5,268 nt of DNA from an uncultured Oribacterium sp. (GCA_900770445.1 CAAGKO010000013.1:1-5268), one strand, 5' to 3'. Shown: positions 1 through 5,268, counted from the stretch's first letter. Made by a program: numbers and translations. The notes: generated by a model from the sequence alone, not told the origin.

Positions 1-191
1 AACGGAGGCACAGTACTCCGAGACCGGTTCAATCTAAGCCGGGGTCCCTAAGCGGCACTAGGCCCTCTGCAATCGCTGAGGTTTCTTTATGAAAACTCAG
101 CGTTGCCAGTGGGTTCCAAGGAGAGATAACACCAAGTGCCGCTAAGGGGCCCCGGCTTGATTTCACACGGTCTCTACGTATGGCCTCCGTT
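1..191 (+). ncRNA. Structured RNA gene, probable 6S-type regulatory RNA
   Basis: The stretch folds as one long interrupted hairpin. AACGGAGGC (1-9) pairs with GCCTCCGTT (183-191). GAGACCG (20-26) pairs with CGGTCTC (168-174). An unpaired bubble of 9 by 9 bases follows (27-35 against 159-167). A long inner stem (36-59 with 135-158) has 23 pairs, one of them a wobble, and a single A-A mismatch. Beyond an asymmetric loop is an apical hairpin: GCAA/TTGC (69-72/103-106), CGCTGAG/CTCAGCG (74-80/96-102) and TTTC/GAAA. A rod of about 190 bases with a central bubble is the shape of 6S RNA, which mimics an open promoter and binds sigma-A RNA polymerase. That family is inferred from shape only. I did not recognise a conserved primary sequence, and the 5' end and promoter may lie before base 1. 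The strand is chosen by co-direction with greA and the lack of a convincing promoter on the other strand. The structure is strongly supported; 6S identity is about even odds. Confidence 0.6.
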
Positions 192-247
192 ACCGCCCCT
201 CCGAGGCCTCCTGCCGGCTGAAACTTTGTCGGTTCCATGCAGAGTGG

Positions 248-277
248 TTGACAAGTGAAGCTGATTTGCTTTACAAT
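248..277 (+). promoter_or_regulatory. Sigma-A promoter for greA
   Basis: A perfect -35 TTGACA (248-253), an 18-base spacer and a -10 TACAAT (272-277) predict a start near base 284. The transcript would have a leader of about 114 bases before the greA start. The promoter lies after the structured RNA, so greA can be transcribed independently of it. Confidence 0.8.
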
Positions 278-300
278 ATGCAATCGTGAAAATGGATGAT

Positions 301-337
301 GGGCGGTTTCCGGCCATTCGGAAGCGGCCTGTTTTAT
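301..337 (+). terminator. Terminator-like hairpin in the greA leader
   Basis: TTTCCG (307-312) pairs with CGGAAG (319-324) around a 6-base loop. The stem is extended by G306-C325, one mismatch, and GGC (302-304) with GCC (327-329). The 3' arm runs into TGTTTTAT (330-337), a short U-rich tract. The hairpin begins about 17 bases after the predicted greA start site. It could end transcripts from the upstream RNA gene, attenuate greA, or do both. The U-tract is interrupted by a G, so efficiency is doubtful. Confidence 0.35.
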
Positions 338-397
338 AATGCTGATTCATCGCGGGTGGATGAGCAGAAGGAAGTCTTGAAAGGAGCTATGGGAAAC

Positions 398-895
398 ATG
401 GCAGAAGAGCAGGTAAAGAAGAATTTACTGACACGTGCAGGTCTTAACAAGTATGAGGCAGAGCTTCATGATCTGAAGGTCAATCAGAGACAGATGATCG
501 CAGAGAAGATCAAGGAAGCGAGAGAGCAGGGCGATCTTTCTGAGAACGCAGAGTACGATGCAGCGAAGGATGAGCAGAGAGACATCGAGGCGAGAATCGT
601 CGAGCTCGAGGCACTGCTGAAGAACGTTGAGGTCGTGGATGATTCTGTCGAGGGTGAGATCAATGTCGGCTGCCGTGTAAAGCTCTATGATGAGGAGTTC
701 GATGAGGAAGTGGTTTACTTCATCGTGGGTTCCTCGGAGGCGAACAGCCTGACCGGAAAGATTTCCAACGAGGCACCGGTCGGTAAGGCTCTTCTTCACC
801 ATAAGGCGGGCGACGAGGTAACCGTCGAGACCGAGGCGGGGGATCTCAAGTTCCGCGTACTCGAGGTGGAGCGCGTCAACGATCACGAGGCGTAA
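398..895 (+). CDS. greA: Transcription elongation factor GreA
   Basis: GreA enters the secondary channel of stalled, backtracked RNA polymerase and stimulates cleavage of the 3' end of the nascent RNA so elongation can resume. The 165-residue product has the full two-domain form. An N-terminal antiparallel coiled coil (about 8-80) carries the tip motif GDLSENAEYDAAKDEQ, in which D46 and E49 match the two acidic residues that coordinate catalytic magnesium in characterised GreA. A C-terminal FKBP-like domain (about 85-165) includes a typical NEAPVGKALLHHKAGDEV segment. Length is a little over the usual 157-160. The frame stays open upstream to an ATG at 296, but that part overlaps the leader hairpin and has no family resemblance. 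AAGGAG at 381-386 serves either ATG 398 (11-base gap) or ATG 389 (2-base gap, too tight), so MAEEQVKK at 398 is preferred. lysS follows on the same strand after 136 bases with no terminator between, so co-transcription is likely. Confidence 0.97.
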   Translation: MAEEQVKKNLLTRAGLNKYEAELHDLKVNQRQMIAEKIKEAREQGDLSENAEYDAAKDEQRDIEARIVELEALLKNVEVVDDSVEGEINVGCRVKLYDEEFDEEVVYFIVGSSEANSLTGKISNEAPVGKALLHHKAGDEVTVETEAGDLKFRVLEVERVNDHEA

Positions 896-952
896 TCGGA
901 AAGATTCGCTGAAGACAAGCCGCATGGATGGGCCATGATGATGGCGATCATG

Positions 953-961
953 TGATATAGT
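953..961 (+). promoter_or_regulatory. Possible extended -10 promoter element before lysS
   Basis: TGA-TATAGT (953-961) fits an extended -10 element (TGn followed by a -10 hexamer with one mismatch). No good -35 lies 16-18 bases upstream; the best position reads CCATGA. If used, transcription would start near 968, just before the hairpin at 973-1004, giving lysS its own start in addition to readthrough from greA. Confidence 0.25.
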
Positions 962-972
962 GATAAATTCGA

Positions 973-1004
973 CAGACGGCTGGAGACGATGCTCCGGTCG
1001 TCTG
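973..1004 (+). other. Hairpin in the greA-lysS intergenic region
   Basis: CAGACGGCTGGAG (973-985) pairs with CTCCGGTCGTCTG (992-1004) over 13 pairs, two of them G-U, around loop ACGATG. The G-U pairs form only if this strand is the RNA. No U-run follows (CATTGTAATAAG), so it is not an intrinsic terminator. It ends 16 bases before the lysS ribosome binding site. It may be an RNA processing or stabilising element at the 5' end of a lysS transcript; that role is inferred. Confidence 0.55.
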
Positions 1005-1031
1005 CATTGTAATAAGAAGCAAGGAGAAGCT

Positions 1032-2969
1032 ATGGCAGAGAATCAGGAAAACCAGAAGAATCAGGCGCCGGTAGAGGATACCAACCATATCGTTCGTACG
1101 CGCCGTGAGAAGCTTGCAGAGCTGCAGGCTGCCGGACAGGATCCTTTCGAGATTACGAAGTTCGATCAGGAGCAGCACAGCCAGGAGATCAAGGATAACT
1201 TTGAAACCCTCGAGAATCAGCAGGTATCGATCGCGGGCCGTATCATGCAGAAGCGTGTGATGGGTAAGGCGTCCTTCATCCATATCCAGGATAAGCAGGG
1301 ACGTATCCAGGCCTACATCACCCGTGATGAGCTCGGTGAGGATGAGTATAAGAAGTTTAAGAAGATGGATATCGGTGATATCGTCGGTGTAAAGGGCTTC
1401 GTTTTTAAGACGAAGATGGGCGAGACTTCCGTACATGCACAGTCGCTCGTTCTTCTGTCGAAGTCACTCTATCCGCTTCCTGAGAAGTTTCACGGTCTGC
1501 AGGATACCGATACGAGATACCGTCAGCGTTATGTTGACCTCATCATGAACGAGGATTCGAAGAACGTGTTTATCAAGCGTTCTCAGATTCTTCGCGAGAT
1601 TCGGAACTTCCTCGATGGACGTGGATTCATGGAGGTGGAGACACCGATGCTGGTGGAGAATGCCGGCGGTGCCGCTGCCCGTCCGTTTGAGACCCACTAT
1701 AATGCACTGAACGAGGACGTAAAGCTTCGTATCTCTCTCGAGCTTTACCTGAAGCGTCTCATCGTCGGTGGTCTCGAGCGCGTGTTCGAGATCGGCCGTG
1801 TGTTCCGTAATGAGGGTGTCGATACCCGTCATAATCCGGAGTTCACACTCATGGAGCTGTATCAGGCGTATACGGATTATAACGGCATGATGGAGCTTAC
1901 CGAGAGCATGTTCCGTTACCTCGCAGAGAAGGTATGTGGGAAGACGCTGATCAGCTACCAGGGAACCGAGATCGATCTCGGCAAGCCTTTCCGTCGTCTT
2001 ACGATGACCGATGCCATCAAGGAGGAGTGCGGTGTAGATTTTAACACCGTAAAGACCCTCGAGGAGGCACGTGCGCTTGCGGATCAGCACAACGTTCCGT
2101 ATGAAGCACACCATAAGATCGGTGACATCGAGAACGGTTTCTTCGAGGTATTCTGTGAGGAGAAGATGATTCAGCCGACCTTCATCATGGATCATCCGGT
2201 AGAGATTTCTCCACTTACGAAGAAGAAGCCTTCCGATCCGACGAAGGTGGAGCGTTTCGAGCTCTATATCTATGGACGTGAGATGTGTAACGCTTACTCC
2301 GAGCTGAATGACCCGATCGATCAGCGTGAGCGTTTCAAGGCACAGGATGCACTGGCGGCTGCCGGTGACGAAGAAGCGAACCATACCGATGAGGACTTCC
2401 TGCATGCGATCGAGATCGGTCTTCCGCCGACCGGTGGTATCGGCTATGGTATCGATCGTCTCGTGATGCTGCTGACCGATACACCGGCGATCCGTGACGT
2501 TCTTCTCTTCCCAACGATGAAGAGCCTGAATGCGGATAAGAAGGCGGAGAAGGCAGCAGCAACCGCTGCAGTTGAGACCGCTGCAGAGCAGCTGGATCTC
2601 ACGAAGGTGAAGATCGAGCCGCTGTTCGAGGATTTCGTCGACTTCGACACCTTCGCAAAGTCGGATTTCAGAGTGGTGAAGATCGAGGCCTGTGAGGCCG
2701 TTCCGAAGTCGAAGAAGCTTCTCAAGTTCACACTGAATGATGGAACTGATAAGAAGCGCACGATCCTGAGTGGTATCCACGAGTATTATGAGCCGGAGGA
2801 GCTGGTTGGTAAGACCTGCGTGGCGATCACGAACCTTCCGACCAGGATGATGATGGGTATCCCGTCGGAGGGCATGCTGATCTCCGCCGTATATGAGTAT
2901 GACGGACACGAGGGACTGAATCTCCTGATGCTGGATGATGTGATTCCGGCCGGCGCGAAGCTGTACTGA
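1032..2969 (+). CDS. lysS: Lysyl-tRNA synthetase, class II, with C-terminal tRNA-binding (Trbp111/EMAPII-like) domain
   Basis: This enzyme charges tRNA-Lys with lysine using ATP in the cytoplasm. The 645-residue product has an N-terminal OB-fold anticodon-binding domain (about 66-145, SIAGRIMQKRVMGKASFIHIQD). The class II catalytic core follows, with motif 1 GFMEVETPML (198-207), motif 2 FRNEGVDTRHNPEFT (258-272) and motif 3 GIGYGIDRLVMLLT (469-482). A standard bacterial LysRS of about 490-510 residues would end near residue 500. Here an Ala/Lys/Glu-rich linker (about 500-522) leads to an extra domain (about 535-645) with FAKSDFRVVKIEACE, SKKLLKF, ILSGIHEYY and MMGIPSEGMLISA. These are hallmarks of the Trbp111/EMAPII tRNA-binding OB-fold found at the C-terminus of many MetRS proteins. 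The start is set by AAGGAG at 1021-1026, five bases before the ATG. The open frame upstream to 960 crosses a hairpin and is not coding. Codons are strongly biased (AAG for Lys, CGT/CGC for Arg), as expected for high expression. A strong terminator follows. Confidence 0.98.
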   Translation: MAENQENQKNQAPVEDTNHIVRTRREKLAELQAAGQDPFEITKFDQEQHSQEIKDNFETLENQQVSIAGRIMQKRVMGKASFIHIQDKQGRIQAYITRDELGEDEYKKFKKMDIGDIVGVKGFVFKTKMGETSVHAQSLVLLSKSLYPLPEKFHGLQDTDTRYRQRYVDLIMNEDSKNVFIKRSQILREIRNFLDGRGFMEVETPMLVENAGGAAARPFETHYNALNEDVKLRISLELYLKRLIVGGLERVFEIGRVFRNEGVDTRHNPEFTLMELYQAYTDYNGMMELTESMFRYLAEKVCGKTLISYQGTEIDLGKPFRRLTMTDAIKEECGVDFNTVKTLEEARALADQHNVPYEAHHKIGDIENGFFEVFCEEKMIQPTFIMDHPVEISPLTKKKPSDPTKVERFELYIYGREMCNAYSELNDPIDQRERFKAQDALAAAGDEEANHTDEDFLHAIEIGLPPTGGIGYGIDRLVMLLTDTPAIRDVLLFPTMKSLNADKKAEKAAATAAVETAAEQLDLTKVKIEPLFEDFVDFDTFAKSDFRVVKIEACEAVPKSKKLLKFTLNDGTDKKRTILSGIHEYYEPEELVGKTCVAITNLPTRMMMGIPSEGMLISAVYEYDGHEGLNLLMLDDVIPAGAKLY

Positions 2970-2976
2970 TGCTATG

Positions 2977-3016
2977 AAAAGAGCCATGACGTTTGAAAAT
3001 GTCATGGCTCTTTTTT
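2977..3016 (+). terminator. Rho-independent terminator after lysS
   Basis: AAAAGAGCCATGAC (2977-2990) is perfectly complementary to GTCATGGCTCTTTT (3001-3014). Three further pairs (2991-2993 with 2998-3000) leave a 4-base TGAA loop. The 3' arm runs directly into TTTTTT (3011-3016). It begins 7 bases after the lysS stop and separates the greA-lysS unit from the next gene. Confidence 0.94.
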
Positions 3017-3101
3017 ATGAGTGCGCCTGGAAAGTCAGGAGTAAGTGAAAGCAGATTGACAGTGACGAAAAGAAATACAGGCTGAAGGAGCGTTTGAAAT
3101 A

Positions 3102-4793
3102 ATGAGAGCACCGATTAGTGATTCGTTTTTTGATAAACAAAGAGATATGGGACTGACAGACGATGTTGACTACTCTGATTATGTGGATTTTCAGAAGAAA
3201 AAAGAGCTGGCAGCTATCATGTTTGGGGATATGCTGAGTAAGGAGAGCGGAAACGTGGTTGCACCCGATACCACAGGAGTAGGCTTTTTCTTTCTTATGG
3301 ACTTTATCACACCGGCTATGGGGGCTGACTTTGCTCTGATAGAGCAGGACTTCCTTAAGAAGTGCAGAGGTAAGCTTGGTGAGTTTCAACAGGTGGGCTG
3401 GTATGGAGAAATGTCTTTCAGGGCAAACAGACCGCTTGATGCGATGCAGAGTGCTGTCATGAGGCTTATCTATAACGGCGCCAAGATCGGTGATGATTAT
3501 TGTCTTGAACTGATTAAGAATCTGTATAAGGTTTACCACAAGAAGGAGTATAACCGACTCAAGAGATTCAGGACTATTTCGCCTGATGAGATTTTTTCAC
3601 TGACAGAGGATGAAGATTTCGACAGTGAATATCCTTCTATAGGTAGAGTCATGGGGATGTGTCCGTTCATGGGGATACAGCTTCATGAAAACTGTTCTTT
3701 CATGTACAAGCTTCTTAATAATAAAAGGGTAGATTTTCTTGCTGAGGAAGAGGACGAAACCGAGTATGAAGTCTTCGATGATGACCTTTTTAGTGAATGT
3801 ACGGAGCAGGTAGACAAGTGGCTGACTGAGCAGGATAAGAAGAATCTTTCATATTGGAAGAATAATGAAAAATACTGGGAAGTCTCTGACTTCGTTGGTA
3901 AATGCTTAAGGCGGCATGGATATGTTGAGGACTACCATAAGCTCTGTCTTGAGAACGACATGGGGCTCAGAATGCAGATGATCCGTACGCTTGCTGTCCT
4001 TAAGACCTGGAAGCCCAAGAAGGACTATACCTTTGAAGAAGTTCAGATGTATACAAACATCTATGATCTGGCAGCGGCTTTAACGGATGTTGCAGACAGC
4101 TTAGATTATGAGACTGGATATCTTATCGGTGAGGAGATCGATGAAATAGAAGTGGAAGGGGCTATATTTAATCCTGCCAGCATGACGGTGAATGCCAGAA
4201 GTAAAAAGCCGGAGAAAAAGCCTGTTACAAATGTGGCGCCTGTCAGCAAAGGTGATGTGAGCGCAGAGGATTATCTGGCTGAGATTGCAGAGCTTCGCAA
4301 AAGGCTCAATGAACAAGAGCAGGAGAACAGGTATCTTCGCGAGCAGTACAGGAATGCAAAGCGGTCTGCAGAAGAAACCGAGGGCCTCGTTAAGAAATAT
4401 GCAGCTGAGCGAGATGAGCTGATCGCCCTTCGTGAGTATGTTTATAACTCTGAACACGCTGAGGATACGGTTGAGGAGGATAAGCTTTCGGACATGGAAA
4501 AGGCTATTGCAGATAAGCGGATCGTGATCATAGGCGGTCATGTGAACTGGCAGAACAAGCTTAAGCAGATATTTCCGGAATGGCTTTTTGTTCATCCCGA
4601 TGCCTATAAGACAGTAAACAGCGGAATGCTTGAGGGCAAGGAGAAAGTCTACTTCTTCACAGATTATAACAACCATATCAGTTACAAGAAGTTTGTGGCG
4701 ATCGTAAGAGAGAAGAACATCCCCTTTGGATATATCGGTAGCAGGAACATAGCCAGTGTTGTGTCGCAGATATATAAGGAGATGGTGAAGTAA
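3102..4793 (+). CDS. Uncharacterised coiled-coil protein with C-terminal DUF2325-like domain
   Basis: The function is unknown. The 563-residue product has three visible parts. Residues 1-385 form a mostly helical region rich in acidic and aromatic residues that I do not recognise. It has an acidic patch around 213-232 and no signal peptide or clear membrane span, so it is probably cytoplasmic. Residues about 386-447 form a charged coiled coil (AEIAELRKRLNEQEQENRYL). Residues about 472-560 begin with a beta strand and glycine turn, KRIVIIGGHVNW, and continue with VYFFTDYNNHISYKKFVAIVREKNIPFGYIGSRNI. This fits the DUF2325 family (PF10087: a GG turn after strand 1, a central S/N-H motif, then a late strand). 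The start is set by GAAGGAG at 3084-3090, 11 bases before the ATG. The gene stands alone: the lysS terminator lies before it, no clear promoter is visible, and no terminator is seen after it. It uses AGA/AGG and AAA codons far more than greA and lysS, so it is less expressed or of different origin. Confidence 0.9.
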   Translation: MRAPISDSFFDKQRDMGLTDDVDYSDYVDFQKKKELAAIMFGDMLSKESGNVVAPDTTGVGFFFLMDFITPAMGADFALIEQDFLKKCRGKLGEFQQVGWYGEMSFRANRPLDAMQSAVMRLIYNGAKIGDDYCLELIKNLYKVYHKKEYNRLKRFRTISPDEIFSLTEDEDFDSEYPSIGRVMGMCPFMGIQLHENCSFMYKLLNNKRVDFLAEEEDETEYEVFDDDLFSECTEQVDKWLTEQDKKNLSYWKNNEKYWEVSDFVGKCLRRHGYVEDYHKLCLENDMGLRMQMIRTLAVLKTWKPKKDYTFEEVQMYTNIYDLAAALTDVADSLDYETGYLIGEEIDEIEVEGAIFNPASMTVNARSKKPEKKPVTNVAPVSKGDVSAEDYLAEIAELRKRLNEQEQENRYLREQYRNAKRSAEETEGLVKKYAAERDELIALREYVYNSEHAEDTVEEDKLSDMEKAIADKRIVIIGGHVNWQNKLKQIFPEWLFVHPDAYKTVNSGMLEGKEKVYFFTDYNNHISYKKFVAIVREKNIPFGYIGSRNIASVVSQIYKEMVK

Positions 4794-4868
4794 GGATTTT
4801 AGTAGATAGGCCAATATTAGTACCGGCTTTTCGTTCACAAATAGAAAGAGCAGGTGGCAAGGATGAAA

Positions 4869-4897
4869 TTGACAAGAAGTGGAGGTTAGCATATACT
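4869..4897 (+). promoter_or_regulatory. Strong sigma-A promoter for the secreted-protein fragment
   Basis: A perfect -35 TTGACA (4869-4874), a 17-base spacer and a -10 TATACT (4892-4897) predict a start near 4904, giving a leader of about 55 bases before the ATG at 4959. The -10 box sits inside an inverted repeat (4884-4901), which suggests repressor control. Confidence 0.82.
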
Positions 4898-4901
4898 AAC
4901 C
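4884..4901 (+). promoter_or_regulatory. Candidate operator 1, overlapping the -10 box
   Basis: GGTTAG (4884-4889), spacer CATATA, CTAACC (4896-4901) make a perfect 6-base dyad. It covers the whole -10 hexamer and the end of the promoter spacer, the usual place for a repressor site. GTTAG half-sites resemble operators described for some MarR-family regulators such as MepR. No regulator gene is present in the window, so the binding protein is unknown. Confidence 0.6.
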
Positions 4902-4911
4902 GTTGCCAAAG

Positions 4912-4929
4912 AGTTAGCGATATCTAACT
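4912..4929 (+). promoter_or_regulatory. Candidate operator 2, in the early leader
   Basis: AGTTAG (4912-4917), spacer CGATAT, CTAACT (4924-4929) repeat the architecture of operator 1, with the same GTTAG-N6-CTAAC core and spacer length. The dyad centres are 28 bases apart. The site lies at about +9 to +26 from the predicted start. GTTGC (4902-4906) and GCAAC (4931-4935) flank it and are also complementary, so the RNA could form a leader hairpin instead of, or in addition to, a protein site. Confidence 0.55.
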
Positions 4930-4958
4930 TGCAACAAATGAAAATTGGAGGACAGAAA

Positions 4959-5195
4959 ATGAGACGAAAAGGCGTAAAGAGACCAGTGATCGCAGCGACG
5001 GCAGCTGTGCTGGCTGCGGCGCAGGTCAGCACTGCGTTTGCGGCTACCACTGCGTTCGGTCCGAGTGTGCCGACTGCTGCGTGGATACAGGAAGGTCAGA
5101 CATGGAGCTATCAGGATGCAGATGGTTCGCTGAAGAAGGGATGGATCCAGACCCCAATGTCGTCAACCCAACGTCAACTTAAGATTGGTTGCTAG
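4959..5195 (+). CDS. Truncated secreted protein with one cell-wall/choline-binding-type repeat (probably a broken gene)
   Basis: The 78-residue product begins with a clear signal peptide: basic MRRKGVKRP, a hydrophobic Ala/Val core (about 10-22) and a likely cleavage after VSTAFA (residue 28). After a short spacer, WIQEGQTWSYQDADGSLKKG (42-61) followed by WIQ matches the aromatic/glycine repeat of choline- and cell-wall-binding proteins (type WxxxxGxWYYxDxDGSxxxGWI). Such repeats normally come in long arrays on much larger proteins. Here the pattern ends after one repeat, and the last 12 or so residues (MSSTQRQLKIGC) are unlike it before the TAG stop. The break at about 5154 suggests an insertion, deletion or recombination joint. 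The start is set by GGAGG at 4947-4951, seven bases before the ATG; the in-frame TTG 4929 and ATG 4938 lie upstream of that site. A strong, apparently regulated promoter lies upstream. It may be nonfunctional, or a short secreted peptide; the first is more likely. Confidence 0.75.
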   Translation: MRRKGVKRPVIAATAAVLAAAQVSTAFAATTAFGPSVPTAAWIQEGQTWSYQDADGSLKKGWIQTPMSSTQRQLKIGC

Positions 5196-5268
5196 AAGGA
5201 TGATATCACAAAGGCGACGGAAAATTTGAATACCAGCGAAAAATCTTTAAAGAAGGCGCACTTTAACA
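5154..5268. other. Unassigned sequence after the break, possible end of an inserted element
   Basis: From about 5154 the sequence no longer continues the wall-binding repeat. It starts with CCAATGTCGTCAACC and contains CGTCAAC twice (5161-5167 and 5172-5178). After the TAG at 5193 the same frame stays open to the window end (KDDITKATENLNTSEKSLKK) but has no ATG. No transposase motif or matching inverted repeat is visible, because the other side lies outside the window. An insertion sequence end fits the abrupt change, but so would a recombination joint or a decayed gene. Confidence 0.3.

Noticed and set aside
1..240. T-box, lysine or other riboswitch upstream of greA-lysS
   Set aside because: I saw no T-box GGTGG-type antiterminator motif and no lysine-riboswitch core. 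The closed rod shape does not fit, and the greA promoter lies after it.
29..283. 84-codon - strand frame over the structured RNA
   Set aside because: It overlaps the paired arms of the RNA and the greA promoter, with no ribosome site or recognisable protein.
296..397. N-terminal extension of GreA from ATG 296
   Set aside because: The extra 34 residues come from the leader and its hairpin, have no ribosome site, and are not part of the GreA family.
425..925. 166-codon - strand frame opposite greA
   Set aside because: It is the antisense shadow of a well-conserved greA, with no ribosome site or family match.
1464..3005. 513-codon open frame on the - strand opposite lysS
   Set aside because: It mirrors lysS, whose biased codons rarely create stops on the other strand. 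The product is low in complexity, has no family resemblance, and its start lies in the terminator.
3056..3081. Promoter for the DUF2325 gene from TTGACA at 3056-3061
   Set aside because: The -35 is perfect, but the bases 17-18 downstream (AGGCTG) are no -10 box. The nearest candidate, TACAGG (3076-3081), is only 14 bases away.
4826..4851. Terminator after the DUF2325 gene
   Set aside because: GCTTTT can pair with part of GAAAGAGC, but the stem is about 6 weak pairs with a large loop and no U-tract.
4863..4889. Tiny frame MKLTRSGG upstream of the secreted fragment
   Set aside because: It lies over the -35 and before the predicted start site, has only eight codons and no ribosome site, so it is chance.
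5156..5195. MSSTQRQLKIG as the start of a monooxygenase-like protein
   Set aside because: The short likeness ends at a TAG after 12 residues, and the sequence beyond has nothing in common with that family.
1..5268. CRISPR array, tRNA or rRNA genes
   Set aside because: I saw no regularly spaced repeats, no tRNA cloverleaf with a GGTTCRANNCC arm, and no rRNA-like segment.

Overview
The window reads as a piece of a Clostridia chromosome, most likely Lachnospiraceae. This rests on family resemblance, not a search. The clues are a greA-lysS pair, a lysyl-tRNA synthetase with a C-terminal tRNA-binding extension, AAGGAG/GGAGG ribosome binding sites, near-consensus sigma-A promoters, and a secreted protein with a choline/cell-wall-binding type repeat. 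All supported genes lie on the + strand.

Layout. Bases 1-191 fold as one long interrupted hairpin whose two ends pair with each other. This is a structured RNA gene, and a 6S-type RNA is the best guess. A strong promoter (248-277) follows, then a leader with a terminator-like hairpin (301-337), then greA (398-895). lysS (1032-2969) comes after a 136-base gap that holds a possible weak promoter and a solid hairpin. A textbook rho-independent terminator (2977-3016) closes this core unit. Next is a single gene for a 563-residue protein of unknown function (3102-4793): an unrecognised helical N-terminal part, a coiled coil and a C-terminal DUF2325-like domain. A 165-base intergenic region follows. 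It contains a near-perfect promoter (4869-4897) with two matching dyads, GTTAG-N6-CTAAC, over its -10 box and early leader. That promoter leads into a short reading frame (4959-5195) with a signal peptide and one wall-binding-type repeat. The frame then changes character at about 5154 and stops, so it looks like the 5' remnant of a broken gene. The last ~75 bases are unassigned.

How the parts relate. GreA (transcript cleavage factor) and LysS (tRNA charging) are growth-linked housekeeping genes with strongly biased codons. A 6S-type RNA upstream would also act on RNA polymerase, so the left part would be a transcription/translation neighbourhood. The DUF2325 gene has relaxed codon use and is separated by the terminator, so it is an independent unit. 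The right end looks like accessory, rearranged DNA: a regulated-looking promoter now attached to a truncated surface-protein gene. The most interesting items are the structured RNA, the LysRS fusion, the DUF2325 protein and the twin-dyad promoter. Nothing here proves a new system.
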